The notes: generated by a model not told the origin, from the letters alone. Positions 1 through 9,069 are shown, counted from the stretch's first letter. The stretch is 64,000 bases of DNA from JAMXLJ01 sp036558745 (GCA_036558745.1 DATBEZ010000093.1:9840-73839); one strand, 5' to 3'. Program-made: numbers and translations.

Positions 1-703
1 ACGCGCCCGCGAGGTAGATCCCGGCGAGCGCGCGCGTCAGCTCCGTGATCGCCCGGTCGAGGTCGTCGGGCAACGCGTAGGACTCGACCGCGACCGCGAA
101 CTCCGGAACCTCGCGCAGCCCGCGGACCGCGGACGTGATGCTCACTCCGTTGCCCACCGGCTCGGGCACCGAGCGCAGGGCGGTCAGCGCGTCGTCGAGG
201 GAGCGCGCGCCGCCGCCGGGGCGGCCTGGTACCTCCACCCACGTCGTCGACCAGTAGGCGAGCCCACGCGCGAGCTCGGCGACGCGCGGCGCGGTCGTCG
301 CCTCCTCCAGCGCGCGGGTCGCGTGCGCGGTCCGGATCGCTCCGTGACCGGCAGCGGCGAAGACGCCCGGTGCCAGCACCGGCAACCAGGTCGCGAGCAC
401 CTCGCGCCACGGCGCGTCGCGCAGCGCGACCTCGAACGTAGCCAACCACGCGGGATACGCGTCGCGACGTCCGAGCGCCTCGACCTGCTCCGCGTCGTCG
501 AGCGCGGCGACGGACGCGGGCGCGGGTTCGAGCCCCTGGCGGTACCGGTCGACCCACGCGGGCACGGCGTCACCGCGCCCGAGGCGCACCAGGGCTTCGA
601 CCGCCATCGGTCCGTGGTTCGCGAAGCCCGGTCCGTACACGGGGCCGTAGTCCCCGAGGATCTCGTACGCCTCGTCGAGCCGGTCGTCGACCTTCGCGTT
701 CAT
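1..703 (-). CDS. Questin oxidase family protein (DUF4243-like), 3' end outside window
   Basis: About 234 residues are visible; the C-terminus lies beyond base 1. An NHGPM segment near the N-terminus and a GHG-x-IRTAHA segment further in match what I know of the questin oxidase (AflY-like) family. Fungal members act in Baeyer-Villiger-type oxidations, but the substrate of bacterial members is not known to me. I chose the ATG at 703 because GGAG lies 6 nt upstream; an in-frame ATG at 715 is the alternative. The gene follows the 722-1720 gene with a gap of only a few bases to about 20 bases, so the two probably share a transcript starting near 1720. Family call is fairly sure; enzymatic role is unproven. 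Confidence 0.7.
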   Translation of the reverse strand, partial: MNAKVDDRLDEAYEILGDYGPVYGPGFANHGPMAVEALVRLGRGDAVPAWVDRYRQGLEPAPASVAALDDAEQVEALGRRDAYPAWLATFEVALRDAPWREVLATWLPVLAPGVFAAAGHGAIRTAHATRALEEATTAPRVAELARGLAYWSTTWVEVPGRPGGGARSLDDALTALRSVPEPVGNGVSITSAVRGLREVPEFAVAVESYALPDDLDRAITELTRALAGIYLAGA

Positions 704-721
704 CTCGATCTCCATGCGCGG

Positions 722-1720
722 TCAGTCTCCGTACGGGCACCACGCCGGCGGTGCGGCGCGCAGGAACGAGACGAGCTCGTCGCGGAACCGGTCGGGGTGC
801 CATGCGCTCGGTCCGTCGCCCTCGAGCCGCAGGCTAGGGAGGATCGAGCTGGCCCCGTCGAACGACCAGTGGTGCCCGTCCTCGAGCTCGTCGAGCCGCG
901 CCGCGAACGGCGTGAGGTCGACGCGCGCGAGCGGCGTGCGCGACGCGTACTGCACCCATGTCTCGTAGCGGAACTGGACCTGGTAGTGACGGCCGCGCCG
1001 GTACAGGAGGCGGAACCGCTCGGTTGCGCCGTGCACCGCCATCGGGTGCACCGCGCCGCGGTTGGTCTGGGCAAAGCGGTGGACCGTGCGCTCGGCCCAC
1101 GATGCGTCGATGTCGATCACGGCGAGGTCCACGTCGGGGATCTCGCTGATGGTCACGCGGCCGTCGGCGATCGCGCGTCGGCTGTCCTCGTAGTGCGCGT
1201 CCTCGGTCTCCCAGAGGTCACGTGCCTTGTCGGGCTCGTCGAGCAGGTCGGGGAGGCGGGGCAGCAGCTCCTCGTAGAGGCGGCCGCAGTGCTCGGGATA
1301 CGCGAGGTCGAACAGCGCGCGATCGAGCGGCGACGTCGTCGCGTCGGCGAGGGCCGAGATCGCGAACGCGATCCTCGCGCCCTCGCGTGTGCGTGGGGTC
1401 GCGAAGTCGCCGGCGCGGGCGACGTCCTCGACGCGCGCCCGACGCGCGAGAGCGCCGTCGGGATCGACGAGGGCGTACACGCTCGTGAGCCCGTCCTCGT
1501 CGAAGTGGTTGTTCGACACCGCTTCCGCCTGCACGTGCAGATCCGGACGGTCGAGGTAGCGGAACGCGATCTCCGCCGACGTGTCGGCCGCCAGCGCGAG
1601 GGGTGTACCGCTGTGCGGCCAGTGCGAGAGCGTGAGGACCGTGCCCGGTGCGCGCGACCCGTCGACCACGATGTTCGGCCTGCCGTCGAGCTCGTGGTAG
1701 GGGACGAACGGCAGCGCCAT
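722..1720 (-). CDS. Conserved hypothetical protein (DUF6687-like)
   Basis: A 332-residue soluble protein. Its start (FVPYHELDGRPNIVVDG), a segment with NNHFDEDGL, and the stretch around HPMAVHGATERFRLL resemble an actinobacterial family I remember as DUF6687, whose function I do not know. The Asn-His-Asp-rich segment near residues 75-85 could be metal-binding, but that is a guess. No signal peptide or membrane segment is seen. The ATG at 1720 sits 6 nt after a TACGCT -10 box, which suggests a leaderless message. It is first in an operon with the questin-oxidase-like gene and divergent from a SufR-like regulator, with a palindrome overlapping its own -35 box. Confidence 0.65.
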   Translation of the reverse strand: MALPFVPYHELDGRPNIVVDGSRAPGTVLTLSHWPHSGTPLALAADTSAEIAFRYLDRPDLHVQAEAVSNNHFDEDGLTSVYALVDPDGALARRARVEDVARAGDFATPRTREGARIAFAISALADATTSPLDRALFDLAYPEHCGRLYEELLPRLPDLLDEPDKARDLWETEDAHYEDSRRAIADGRVTISEIPDVDLAVIDIDASWAERTVHRFAQTNRGAVHPMAVHGATERFRLLYRRGRHYQVQFRYETWVQYASRTPLARVDLTPFAARLDELEDGHHWSFDGASSILPSLRLEGDGPSAWHPDRFRDELVSFLRAAPPAWCPYGD

Positions 1721-1726
1721 GGTCGG

Positions 1727-1755
1727 AGCGTACGACCGCGTCCTGGGTTTGACAA
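1727..1755 (-). promoter_or_regulatory. Promoter of the DUF6687-like operon, leaderless
   Basis: On the minus strand, TTGTCA (1755-1750) and TACGCT (1732-1727) are separated by 17 bp, a standard sigma-70-type arrangement. The ATG at 1720 follows the -10 box by 6 nt, so transcription would start at or next to the start codon. The -35 box lies inside the palindrome at 1748-1771, so a protein bound there would block this promoter. Confidence 0.6.
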
Positions 1756-1771
1756 GTAGAATCTTGTGAAA
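1748..1771. promoter_or_regulatory. 24-bp palindromic operator-like site
   Basis: The sequence reads TTT-N-ACAAG-N6-CTTGT-N-AAA, a near-perfect inverted repeat centred between two divergent genes. It covers the -35 box of the leftward promoter and lies about 40 bp upstream of the rightward regulator gene. The most likely binder is the adjacent SufR-like regulator, which is inference. Confidence 0.6.
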
Positions 1772-1796
1772 GTCCGGAATCGGCTGTGACCTGCGG

Positions 1797-1802
1797 TAGC
1801 AT
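1797..1802 (+). promoter_or_regulatory. -10 box (TAGCAT) of the SufR-like gene
   Basis: TAGCAT ends 6 nt before the ATG at 1809 and no Shine-Dalgarno sequence precedes that ATG, so leaderless initiation is likely. No good -35 box is present, which would fit a weak or regulated promoter. Confidence 0.45.
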
Positions 1803-1808
1803 GGTGTC

Positions 1809-2477
1809 ATGGACACGCGCGCGGGGCTCGAGACGCTCCCCGACACGAGGCGCGCCCTGCTCGAGGACCTCAAGGAGCAGGGGGAGGCGACCGCGGAGGA
1901 GCTCGCGGGCCGTCTGGGCGTGACCGCGAGCGCCGTGCGCCAGCACCTGACCGCGATGCAGGGTGACGCGCTGGTCGAGCGGCGCGAGGTGCGCAACGGT
2001 CCCGGCCGGCCGCGCCATGTGTACCGCGTCGGTGCCGCGGGTGAGGTGCTGTTCCCGAAGGCCTACAACGACCTCGCCAACGAGGTGCTCGACCACATCG
2101 CGGCGGAGGATCCGGCGCTCGTCGACCGCGTGTTCGAGCGTCGCCGTCGTCGGCGCACCGAAGCGGCGAAGGCGCGCGTCGCGGGCAAGCCGTTCGACGA
2201 GCAGGTCGCGGAGCTCACGCGCATCCTCGACGAGGACGGCTATCTCGCGTCGTGGGAGCCGATGGCCGGTGGCGGCTACCGCATCGTCGAGCACAACTGC
2301 GCCATCCTCGACGTGGCCAAGCGCTACCGCAACGCCTGCTCGGCCGAGATCGAGTTCCTGCGCAAGACGTTGCCCGACGCACGGATCGAGCGCGTCGCGC
2401 ACATGATGGCGGGCCAGCACATGTGCGCCTACGAGGTGACGCCGAAGCCCAAGCCCAACCGCCGCGCCACCGGTTGA
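1809..2477 (+). CDS. SufR-like Fe-S-sensing winged-helix regulator
   Basis: 222 residues. A winged-helix DNA-binding domain occupies about residues 10-80, with helix-turn-helix TAEELAGRLGVTASAVRQHL and a wing ending in GRPRHVYR. The C-terminal part carries C164, C177 and C206. Their spacing, C-x12-C-x28-C, equals the SufR pattern C-x12-C-x13-C-x14-C with the third position occupied by Ala, so three Cys could still hold an Fe-S cluster. SufR proteins repress suf Fe-S assembly operons, but no suf gene is next to this one. Its divergent neighbours are an oxidase-like operon with a palindrome between them, so it may control those instead. The DeoR/ArsR-like fold is clear; cluster binding is inferred. 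Confidence 0.75.
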   Translation: MDTRAGLETLPDTRRALLEDLKEQGEATAEELAGRLGVTASAVRQHLTAMQGDALVERREVRNGPGRPRHVYRVGAAGEVLFPKAYNDLANEVLDHIAAEDPALVDRVFERRRRRRTEAAKARVAGKPFDEQVAELTRILDEDGYLASWEPMAGGGYRIVEHNCAILDVAKRYRNACSAEIEFLRKTLPDARIERVAHMMAGQHMCAYEVTPKPKPNRRATG

Positions 2478-2499
2478 CCCGTCCCAACCGAACGGGGGG

Positions 2500-2997
2500 T
2501 CACTCGAACTGCTTGCGGACCCGTTCGTCCTTCTCGCGGATGGTGTCGGCGAGCTCGCGCTGGCGGGCCTCGACCATCTCGCGCAGTGCCGGGTTCGACG
2601 CCGCGAGGATGCGCACCGCCAGCAACGCCGCGTTCGTGGCGTTGCCGATCGCGACGGTCGCGACCGGTATGCCCGAGGGCATCTGCACGATCGAGAGCAG
2701 CGAGTCCAGCCCGTCGAGCCGGCTGAGCGGTACGGGGACGCCGATGACCGGCAACGACGTCATCGACGCGACCATGCCCGGCAGGTGCGCGGCGCCGCCG
2801 GCGGCCGCGATGATCACGCGCAGCCCGCGCTCGACGGCCGTGCGCGCGTACTCGTACATGACGTCCGGCGTGCGGTGCGCGGAGACCACGCGCACCTCGT
2901 GCGGCACCACGTACTCCGTCAGCACGTCGACCGCGGCCTGCATCACCGAGAGGTCGGAGTCGCTGCCCATGATCACGCCGACCAGTGGCGTCGTCAT
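2500..2997 (-). CDS. purE: N5-carboxyaminoimidazole ribonucleotide mutase
   Basis: 165 residues, the normal length of class I PurE. It moves the carboxyl group of N5-CAIR to C4 to give CAIR in de novo purine synthesis, in the cytoplasm. The substrate-binding GSDSD motif lies at residues 11-15, SAHRTP with catalytic His41 follows, and AAGGAAHLPG is present. The partner purK is not in this window. The ATG at 2997 comes 7 nt after a TAACGT box and lacks a Shine-Dalgarno sequence, so it is probably leaderless. It is divergent from the nitronate monooxygenase gene. Confidence 0.95.
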   Translation of the reverse strand: MTTPLVGVIMGSDSDLSVMQAAVDVLTEYVVPHEVRVVSAHRTPDVMYEYARTAVERGLRVIIAAAGGAAHLPGMVASMTSLPVIGVPVPLSRLDGLDSLLSIVQMPSGIPVATVAIGNATNAALLAVRILAASNPALREMVEARQRELADTIREKDERVRKQFE

Positions 2998-3004
2998 CGC
3001 ACAG

Positions 3005-3010
3005 ACGTTA
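3005..3010 (-). promoter_or_regulatory. -10 box (TAACGT) of purE
   Basis: TAACGT on the minus strand ends 7 nt before the purE ATG, placing the transcript start at about the first codon. The -35 region is not recognisable. Confidence 0.45.
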
Positions 3011-3043
3011 TCCGACCCCCGACCGCCGGACGGCCGCCGGAGC

Positions 3044-3049
3044 TAGCGT
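3044..3049 (+). promoter_or_regulatory. -10 box (TAGCGT) of the nitronate monooxygenase operon
   Basis: TAGCGT ends 7 nt before the ATG at 3057. Together with the lack of a ribosome-binding site it supports that start over an in-frame ATG at 2985, which would overlap purE. Confidence 0.45.
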
Positions 3050-3056
3050 GCAGGCC

Positions 3057-4031
3057 ATGCGCACTCGCCTGACGGATCTTCTCGGCGTCGAGCATCCGGT
3101 GATGCTCGCGGGCATGGGCGGCGTGTCCTACAGCGCCCTCGTCGCCGCGGTGTCGGAGGCGGGCGGGTTCGGGTGCCTCGGCGCGTCGACCATGCAGGCC
3201 GATCAGCTGGTCGCCGAGATCCGTGCCGTGAAGGCCGCGACCGGCAAGCCCTTCGGCGTCGACCTGCTGACCGCGTTCCCCGAGCAGATGGAGACGAACG
3301 TCGACATCCTCGTGCGCGAAGGCGTGCCCGTGCTCGTCGCCGGGTTGGGCGTGCCGCGCGAGGTCGTCGAGCGCTGTCACCGTCACAACATCCTCGTGGT
3401 GAACATGTGCGGGAAGGTGCGGCACGCGACCGCGGCCGTCGAGTCGGGTTGCGACCTGGTCGTCGCGCAGGGCACCGAGGCGGGCGGTCACACGGGGACC
3501 GTGGCCACGATGCCGCTCGTCCCGCAGATCGTCGACGCGGTCGGCGCGCGCGTGCCCGTCGTCGCGGCCGGCGGCATCTTCGACGGCCGTGGGCTCGCGG
3601 CCTCGCTCACGCTCGGTGCCGACGGCGTGTGGATCGGTACCCGCTTCATCGCGACGCCCGAGGCCCGTTCCGCGCCCGGTTACAAGGACGCGTTGCTCCG
3701 CACCGCGGAGGACGGCACGGTCGTGAGTCGTGCCTTCACCGGCAAGACACTGCGCGCGGTCCGCAACGCGACGACGCAGCACTTCGAAGAGCATCCCGAG
3801 GAGCTGCGGCCGTTCCCGCAGCAGCTGCTCCAGGCGATGGACGGCGGTTGGATGCACCTGGGCGTCGACGAGGCGACACCGGGCATCGACCCCGATCGCG
3901 AGTGCTATCCCGCGGGGCAGGGTGTCGGCGCCATCCACGAGCTCGTGCCCGCGGGCGACCTGGTGCGTCGCTTCGTGGCAGAGGCGGACGAGGCACTCGC
4001 GCGCGCCACCGCAACCCGTGCTCCTGCCTGA
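3057..4031 (+). CDS. Nitronate monooxygenase family flavoprotein
   Basis: 324 residues, a TIM-barrel FMN enzyme of the nitronate monooxygenase (2-nitropropane dioxygenase) family. Visible motifs are the N-terminal PVMLAGMGGVS, AQGTEAGGHTG carrying the expected catalytic His, and the FMN phosphate loops AAGGIFDGRG and LGADGVWIGTRF. Family members oxidise alkyl nitronates, and some relatives act as enoyl-ACP reductases, so the substrate here is open. It is probably the first gene of an operon with the flavoprotein at 4044, 12 nt downstream. Confidence 0.85.
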   Translation: MRTRLTDLLGVEHPVMLAGMGGVSYSALVAAVSEAGGFGCLGASTMQADQLVAEIRAVKAATGKPFGVDLLTAFPEQMETNVDILVREGVPVLVAGLGVPREVVERCHRHNILVVNMCGKVRHATAAVESGCDLVVAQGTEAGGHTGTVATMPLVPQIVDAVGARVPVVAAGGIFDGRGLAASLTLGADGVWIGTRFIATPEARSAPGYKDALLRTAEDGTVVSRAFTGKTLRAVRNATTQHFEEHPEELRPFPQQLLQAMDGGWMHLGVDEATPGIDPDRECYPAGQGVGAIHELVPAGDLVRRFVAEADEALARATATRAPA

Positions 4032-4043
4032 GCGGAGCGGGTC

Positions 4044-5404
4044 GTGACCGAACGGCTCGTCGTCGTCGGCGGTGACGCGGGCGGCATGACCGCGGCCGCG
4101 ATGGCGCGCCGCCGCCGCGGTCCCGACGAGCTCGAGATCGTCGCGTTCGAACGCACGTCGCACACGTCGTACTCGGCATGTGGCATCCCGTTCCTCGTCG
4201 GCGGGGTCGTGGACGATCCCGACGTGCTCGTCGCGCGCTCACCGGAGAAGCACCGCGAGCTCGGTCTCGACGTGCGTACCGGCCACGACGTACTCGCGAT
4301 CGACCTCGACCGCAGCGAGGTGCGCGTCGCCGCAGAAGGCGTGGAGCGGCGCGAGCCCTTCGACAAGCTGCTCGTCGCGACCGGTGCGCAACCCGTCCGC
4401 CCGGAGCTGGCCGGCATCGACGCCCGCAACGTGTTCGGGCTGCAGACGCTCGCCGACGGCCTGGAGATCCGGCGGGTCCTGCTCGACGAGCGCCCCGCGC
4501 ACGCGGTGATCGTCGGCGGCGGCTACATCGGGCTCGAGATGGCCGAGGCGTTCGTGCAGCGCGGCCTGGAGGTCGCGGTCGTGGAAGCGATCGACCAACC
4601 GATGGCCACGCTCGATCCCGACATGGCCGCGCTCGTGGCCGACGCGCTGCGCGGCATCGGCGTCGACCTGCATCTGGGTGTCCCGGTCGAGGGCTTCGAG
4701 ACGACACGCGACGGCGCGGTCGCCGCGGTGGTCGCCGGTGACACGACGTTGCCGGCCGACCTGGTGGTGCTCGGCCTCGGCGTTCGCCCCGCGAGCACGC
4801 TCGCGCGCGACGCCGGCATCACGATCGGACCGAGCGGCGGGATCGCGGTCGACGCACGTATGCGCACCTCCGCCCCCAACGTGTGGGCCGCCGGGGACTG
4901 CACCGAGGTGCGTCACCGGGTGTCGGGCCGATCCATGGCGATCGCGCTCGGCACGTACGCGAACCGCCAGGGTCGCATCGCAGGGATCACGATGACCGGC
5001 GGGGCGGCCGAGTTCCCGGGCGTGCTCGGCACCGCGGTCGCCAAGATCTGCGCGTACGAGGTCGCGCGCACGGGCCTGCGCGAATCGGAGGCGCGCGAGG
5101 CCGGCTTCGATCCCGTCTCGGCCACGATCGAGTCGACGACGCGCGCGTCGTACTTCCCCGGCGCGACGCGCATCACGGTGAAGGCGATCGCGGACCGGCG
5201 CAGCGGCCGGATGCTCGGAGGTCAGATCTTCGGTCGTGAAGGCGCGGCCAAGCGCATCGACGTGATGGCGACCGCGATCTGGAACGAGATGACCGCGGAG
5301 GACGTCGCCATGGTCGACCTCTCGTACGCGCCACCCTTCGGTCCGGTGTGGGACCCCGTTGCCGTGGCGGCGCGCAAAGCCGCCGACCTCGTGGAGCGCG
5401 ACAG

Positions 5405-5408
<4 letters not shown>
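4044..5408 (+). CDS. CoA-disulfide reductase-like FAD/NAD(P)H oxidoreductase
   Basis: 454 residues. An FAD-binding Rossmann motif (VVVGGDAGG) opens the protein; SYSACGIPFLVGG places the single redox Cys at residue 46, as in CoA-disulfide reductase, NADH oxidase and NADH:polysulfide reductase relatives. An NAD(P)H-binding motif, IVGGGYIGLEMAE, follows, then VWAAGDCTEV for FAD and a C-terminal dimerisation domain. GTG at 4044 is preceded by GGAG at 6 nt. The exact electron acceptor cannot be read from sequence. Coupling with the nitronate monooxygenase suggests a shared redox or detoxification role. Its TAG stop shares a CTAG tetranucleotide with the stop of the convergent gmd gene. Confidence 0.85.
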
Positions 5409-6388
<980 letters not shown>

Positions 6389-6418
6389 CCGGTTCCTCTC
6401 GTCGGGAAGCAGTGCAAC

Positions 6419-6859
6419 TTAGTGCGGCCTCCGGTCCCAGTCCGGGTCGAGCTGGTGCAGGAACTCGTCGCAGCGCAGCTCCTCGTCCCGCTCGCCGATC
6501 GCGGCCGCGGCGCCGCGGAGGCCGTCGAGCGAGCGCAGGAACCCGCGGTTGGGCTCGTGCGACCAGCGGACGTACCCGTTGCCCCGCCAGCCCGCCTGGC
6601 GGAGGTGGTCGAGGCCCCGGTGGTAGCCCACGCGGAACGCGGCGTAGGCCTCGACCCGGTCGCGGGCGAGCTCGCCCAGACGGGCCCAGGCGTCCAGGTA
6701 GCGGGGCCAGCGCGCGACCACGTCCGACACCTTGTCGCGGCGTTCGGCCGCCGGCGCGCCCAGCGCGTCTTCGAGCGCGGCACGGGCGTCGGCGGGCTCC
6801 TGGGGGAGAACCGTCTCCGGCGGTCCCGCCGTCGACAGGTTGACGGGGAGGTCCGGCAT
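6419..6859 (-). CDS. DUF3151 family protein
   Basis: 146 residues. The core around YLDAWARLGELARD, EAYAAFRVGYHRGLD, and GNGYVRWSHEPNRGFLRSLDGL matches DUF3151, a small cytosolic family conserved across actinobacteria (a mycobacterial example is Rv0360c) with no known activity. The ATG at 6859 was chosen over longer forms because a TACATT box lies exactly 7 nt upstream. It reads in the same direction as gmd, 30 nt ahead of it. Confidence 0.85.
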   Translation of the reverse strand: MPDLPVNLSTAGPPETVLPQEPADARAALEDALGAPAAERRDKVSDVVARWPRYLDAWARLGELARDRVEAYAAFRVGYHRGLDHLRQAGWRGNGYVRWSHEPNRGFLRSLDGLRGAAAAIGERDEELRCDEFLHQLDPDWDRRPH

Positions 6860-6866
6860 CACGGCG

Positions 6867-6872
6867 AATGTA
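6867..6872 (-). promoter_or_regulatory. -10 box (TACATT) of the DUF3151 gene
   Basis: TACATT on the minus strand ends 7 nt before the ATG at 6859. There is no Shine-Dalgarno sequence, which suggests a leaderless message and fixes the start. Confidence 0.45.
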
Positions 6873-6959
6873 GACGGGCGCAGGGCGCTGACGTGCCCCG
6901 AGTGCCATGGCGCGCACGGCGGCGGCCGCAGCGCCGGAGGTCGTGGCGAGGCGCGCCGG

Positions 6960-6965
6960 TACCAT
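6960..6965 (+). promoter_or_regulatory. -10 box (TACCAT) of the histidine phosphatase operon
   Basis: TACCAT ends 7 nt before a GTG at 6973. This supports GTG 6973 as the start over the ATG at 6907, which lies upstream of the promoter. Confidence 0.5.
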
Positions 6966-6972
6966 CGTCGGC

Positions 6973-7842
6973 GTGTCCGAGACCACCGAGCTGCCGTCGT
7001 CGACCCCCGGGTCCGCCACGGGCGCGACCGTGACCGCCGAGCCCGCGGACGGGAGTGACCAGGCGCACACCGAAGGCTCCACCGACGCGTCCGGCGCGTC
7101 CGACGCATCGGACGAGAAGTCCGCGCCGCCCGCGATCACGACGTTGCTGCTGGTCCGGCACGCGGTCACGCACCAGACCGGACCGATGCTGTCCGGTCGG
7201 ACGCCGGGTATCGACCTCTCCGAGACGGGTCGCGCGCAGGCCGACGCGGTCGGGCAGCGACTCGCCGCGCTGCCGGTCACGGTGGTCTACGCGAGCCCGA
7301 TCGAGCGCACGGTGCAGACGGCGCAGGCCATCGCCCGTCACCACGACCTCGAGGTCCGCCCGCTTCCGGGCGTCCTCGAGGCCGACTACGGCGAGTGGAC
7401 GGGCGGCAAGCTGGTCGACCTGGCCAAGACCGACCTCTGGAAGACGGTGCAGCTGGCGCCGTCGCGCGCGAGCTTCCCCGGCGGCGAGTCGCTCGCCGGG
7501 ATGCAGGCCCGGATGGTGGCCGCGCTCGAGCAGGTCGCGGCCGAGCATCCGGGAAAGCTGATCGTCGTGGTGTCGCATGCGGACCCGATCAAGGCGGCGA
7601 TCGCGCACTTCACCGGTGTGCATCTCGACCTGTTCCAGCGCATCGTCGTGTCGCCGGCGTCGGTCACCGCGCTGGCGCTCTCGGCGCACGGCGCCGCGCT
7701 CGTGAAGTGCAACGACACCGGTGACCTGGCCGAGCTGGTGCCTCCGGGCGCGGCGGCCACGGGCGACGAGGCGGACGCGAGCGCCGGGGGCGCGGACGGG
7801 GCCGACGGCGCTGCGAGTGGACGAGAGGCACGCGATGGGTGA
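6973..7842 (+). CDS. Histidine phosphatase family protein (MSMEG_4193 type)
   Basis: 289 residues. The catalytic RHA motif (LLLVRHAVTHQTG) starts near residue 60; SGRTPGIDLSETG, YASPIERTVQTA, ADYGEWTGGKL and the second catalytic His in VVSHADPIKAA complete a phosphoglycerate-mutase-like phosphatase. The first 55 residues and last 40 are low-complexity, rich in Ala, Ser, Thr, Gly and Asp. It matches the MSMEG_4193 subfamily, which is regularly found beside DUF3090 and SCO1664 genes, exactly as here. The physiological substrate is unknown. It opens a three-gene operon. Confidence 0.9.
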   Translation: MSETTELPSSTPGSATGATVTAEPADGSDQAHTEGSTDASGASDASDEKSAPPAITTLLLVRHAVTHQTGPMLSGRTPGIDLSETGRAQADAVGQRLAALPVTVVYASPIERTVQTAQAIARHHDLEVRPLPGVLEADYGEWTGGKLVDLAKTDLWKTVQLAPSRASFPGGESLAGMQARMVAALEQVAAEHPGKLIVVVSHADPIKAAIAHFTGVHLDLFQRIVVSPASVTALALSAHGAALVKCNDTGDLAELVPPGAAATGDEADASAGGADGADGAASGREARDG

Positions 7843-8368
7843 CGTGATCGAGCTCGACGGGGTCGACACCCTGGGCGCCGGCGCGATCGGCGATCCCGGT
7901 GCGCGCGCGTTCTACATCCAGGCCGGCAAGGACGGTGCGCGTCTCACCGTGCTCGTCGAGAAGGAGCAGGTCGCGTTGCTTGCGACGGAGGCCGTCGCGT
8001 TCCTCGACCGCCTCGCCGAGGACTACCCCGAGGACGGCGGCGATGGTGGCGCCGCGTCCGACGGGGAGGTCGACGAACCCGCCATCCCGCTGTTTCGCGC
8101 CCGGATGATCGGGCTCGGCTTCGAGCCCGACCGGCGTCTCGTGCTCCTCGAGCTGCGCGAGCACTCCGACGACGACGAGGGCGACGACGAGATCGAGCCC
8201 GACGACGACGAGGCCGAGGGCTTCGTGGCCCGCATCTACGCGACGCGTCCGCAGGTGCGCGCGATGGCCGCGAGCGGCGCCGCCGCGGTCGCGGCCGGCC
8301 GTCCGACGTGCCCGCTGTGCGAGCAGCCCATCGACCCGTCCGGCCACCAGTGCCCGCGTTGGAACTGA
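7835..8368 (+). CDS. DUF3090 family protein
   Basis: 177 residues. FYIQAGKDGARLTVLVEKEQVALLA and the C-terminal CPLCEQPIDPSGHQCPRWN, a CxxC...HxC zinc-ribbon-like tail, are hallmarks of DUF3090. A central acidic stretch of Asp/Glu (about residues 107-127) is unusual in density. The gene overlaps the phosphatase stop by 8 nt, with GAGAGG as ribosome-binding site 6 nt before the ATG, so it is translationally coupled. Function is unknown; the constant linkage with the phosphatase and the kinase-like SCO1664 protein suggests a common pathway. Confidence 0.9.
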   Translation: MGDVIELDGVDTLGAGAIGDPGARAFYIQAGKDGARLTVLVEKEQVALLATEAVAFLDRLAEDYPEDGGDGGAASDGEVDEPAIPLFRARMIGLGFEPDRRLVLLELREHSDDDEGDDEIEPDDDEAEGFVARIYATRPQVRAMAASGAAAVAAGRPTCPLCEQPIDPSGHQCPRWN

Positions 8369-8379
8369 CGTCGCCGGCG

Positions 8380-9069
8380 ATGCTCGAACGTGGGGAGCTC
8401 GAGGTGCTCGGGCGCATGCCGTGGTCGTCGAACGGCACGTTCCTCGGCTGTGTCGACACCGAGGACGGACCGGCGACCGTGGTCTACAAGCCGCGGCGCG
8501 GCGAGCGGCCGCTGTGGGACTTCCCGACCGGGACGCTGTGCGCGCGCGAGGTCGCGTCGTACCTCCTGTCGGAGGCGTTCGGCTGGTCGATCGTTCCCGA
8601 GACCGTGCTGCGCGACGGACCGCTCGGCGTCGGCAGTGTGCAGCGCTTCGTCGAGCACGACCCCGACGAGCACTACTTCACGTTGCTCGAGGACCACGTC
8701 GACGTGTTCCGGCGGTTCGCGGTGTTCGACGTGCTCGCCAACAACGCGGACCGCAAGGCCGGACACTGCCTGCGCGCGAACGACGACGGCCACGTCTGGG
8801 GCATCGACCACGGGCTCACGTTCCACCCGGCCGACAAGCTCCGCACGGTGATCTGGGACTTCGCCGGTGAGCCGATCGGCGAGGAGGCCGCGGTTGCCGT
8901 CGCCCGCGTGTCCGAGATGGTGTACGGCGACCTCGGCGACGAGCTCTCCGCGTTGCTCTCGCCCGGCGAGGTGGACGCGTTGGCCGACCGCGCCGAGACC
9001 TTGCTCAAGGTCGGCCGCTTCCCCGAGCCCGACCCCGGCTACCACTCCGTCCCCTGGCCCGTCGTGTAG
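8380..9069 (+). CDS. SCO1664 family protein, PI3/4-kinase-like
   Basis: About 229 residues. GRMPWSSNGTFL, VVYKPRRGERPLWDFP (ATP-binding Lys), VFDVLANNADRKAGHCL and IDHGLTFH resemble the phosphatidylinositol 3/4-kinase-like fold of SCO1664 proteins, with a catalytic-loop-like N-N-A-D-R-K and a metal-binding D-H-G. What it phosphorylates is not known. A GTG at 8350, overlapping DUF3090, is an alternative start; neither start has a strong ribosome-binding site. It is the last gene of the operon and ends immediately before a strong hairpin. Confidence 0.85.
   Translation: MLERGELEVLGRMPWSSNGTFLGCVDTEDGPATVVYKPRRGERPLWDFPTGTLCAREVASYLLSEAFGWSIVPETVLRDGPLGVGSVQRFVEHDPDEHYFTLLEDHVDVFRRFAVFDVLANNADRKAGHCLRANDDGHVWGIDHGLTFHPADKLRTVIWDFAGEPIGEEAAVAVARVSEMVYGDLGDELSALLSPGEVDALADRAETLLKVGRFPEPDPGYHSVPWPVV

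Noticed and set aside
323..1759. Long plus-strand open frame (478 codons) opposite the DUF6687-like and questin-oxidase-like genes
   Set aside because: Composition is dominated by Arg, Val, Glu and Asp without recognisable motifs; the minus strand carries conserved proteins. It is an antisense opening caused by high GC.
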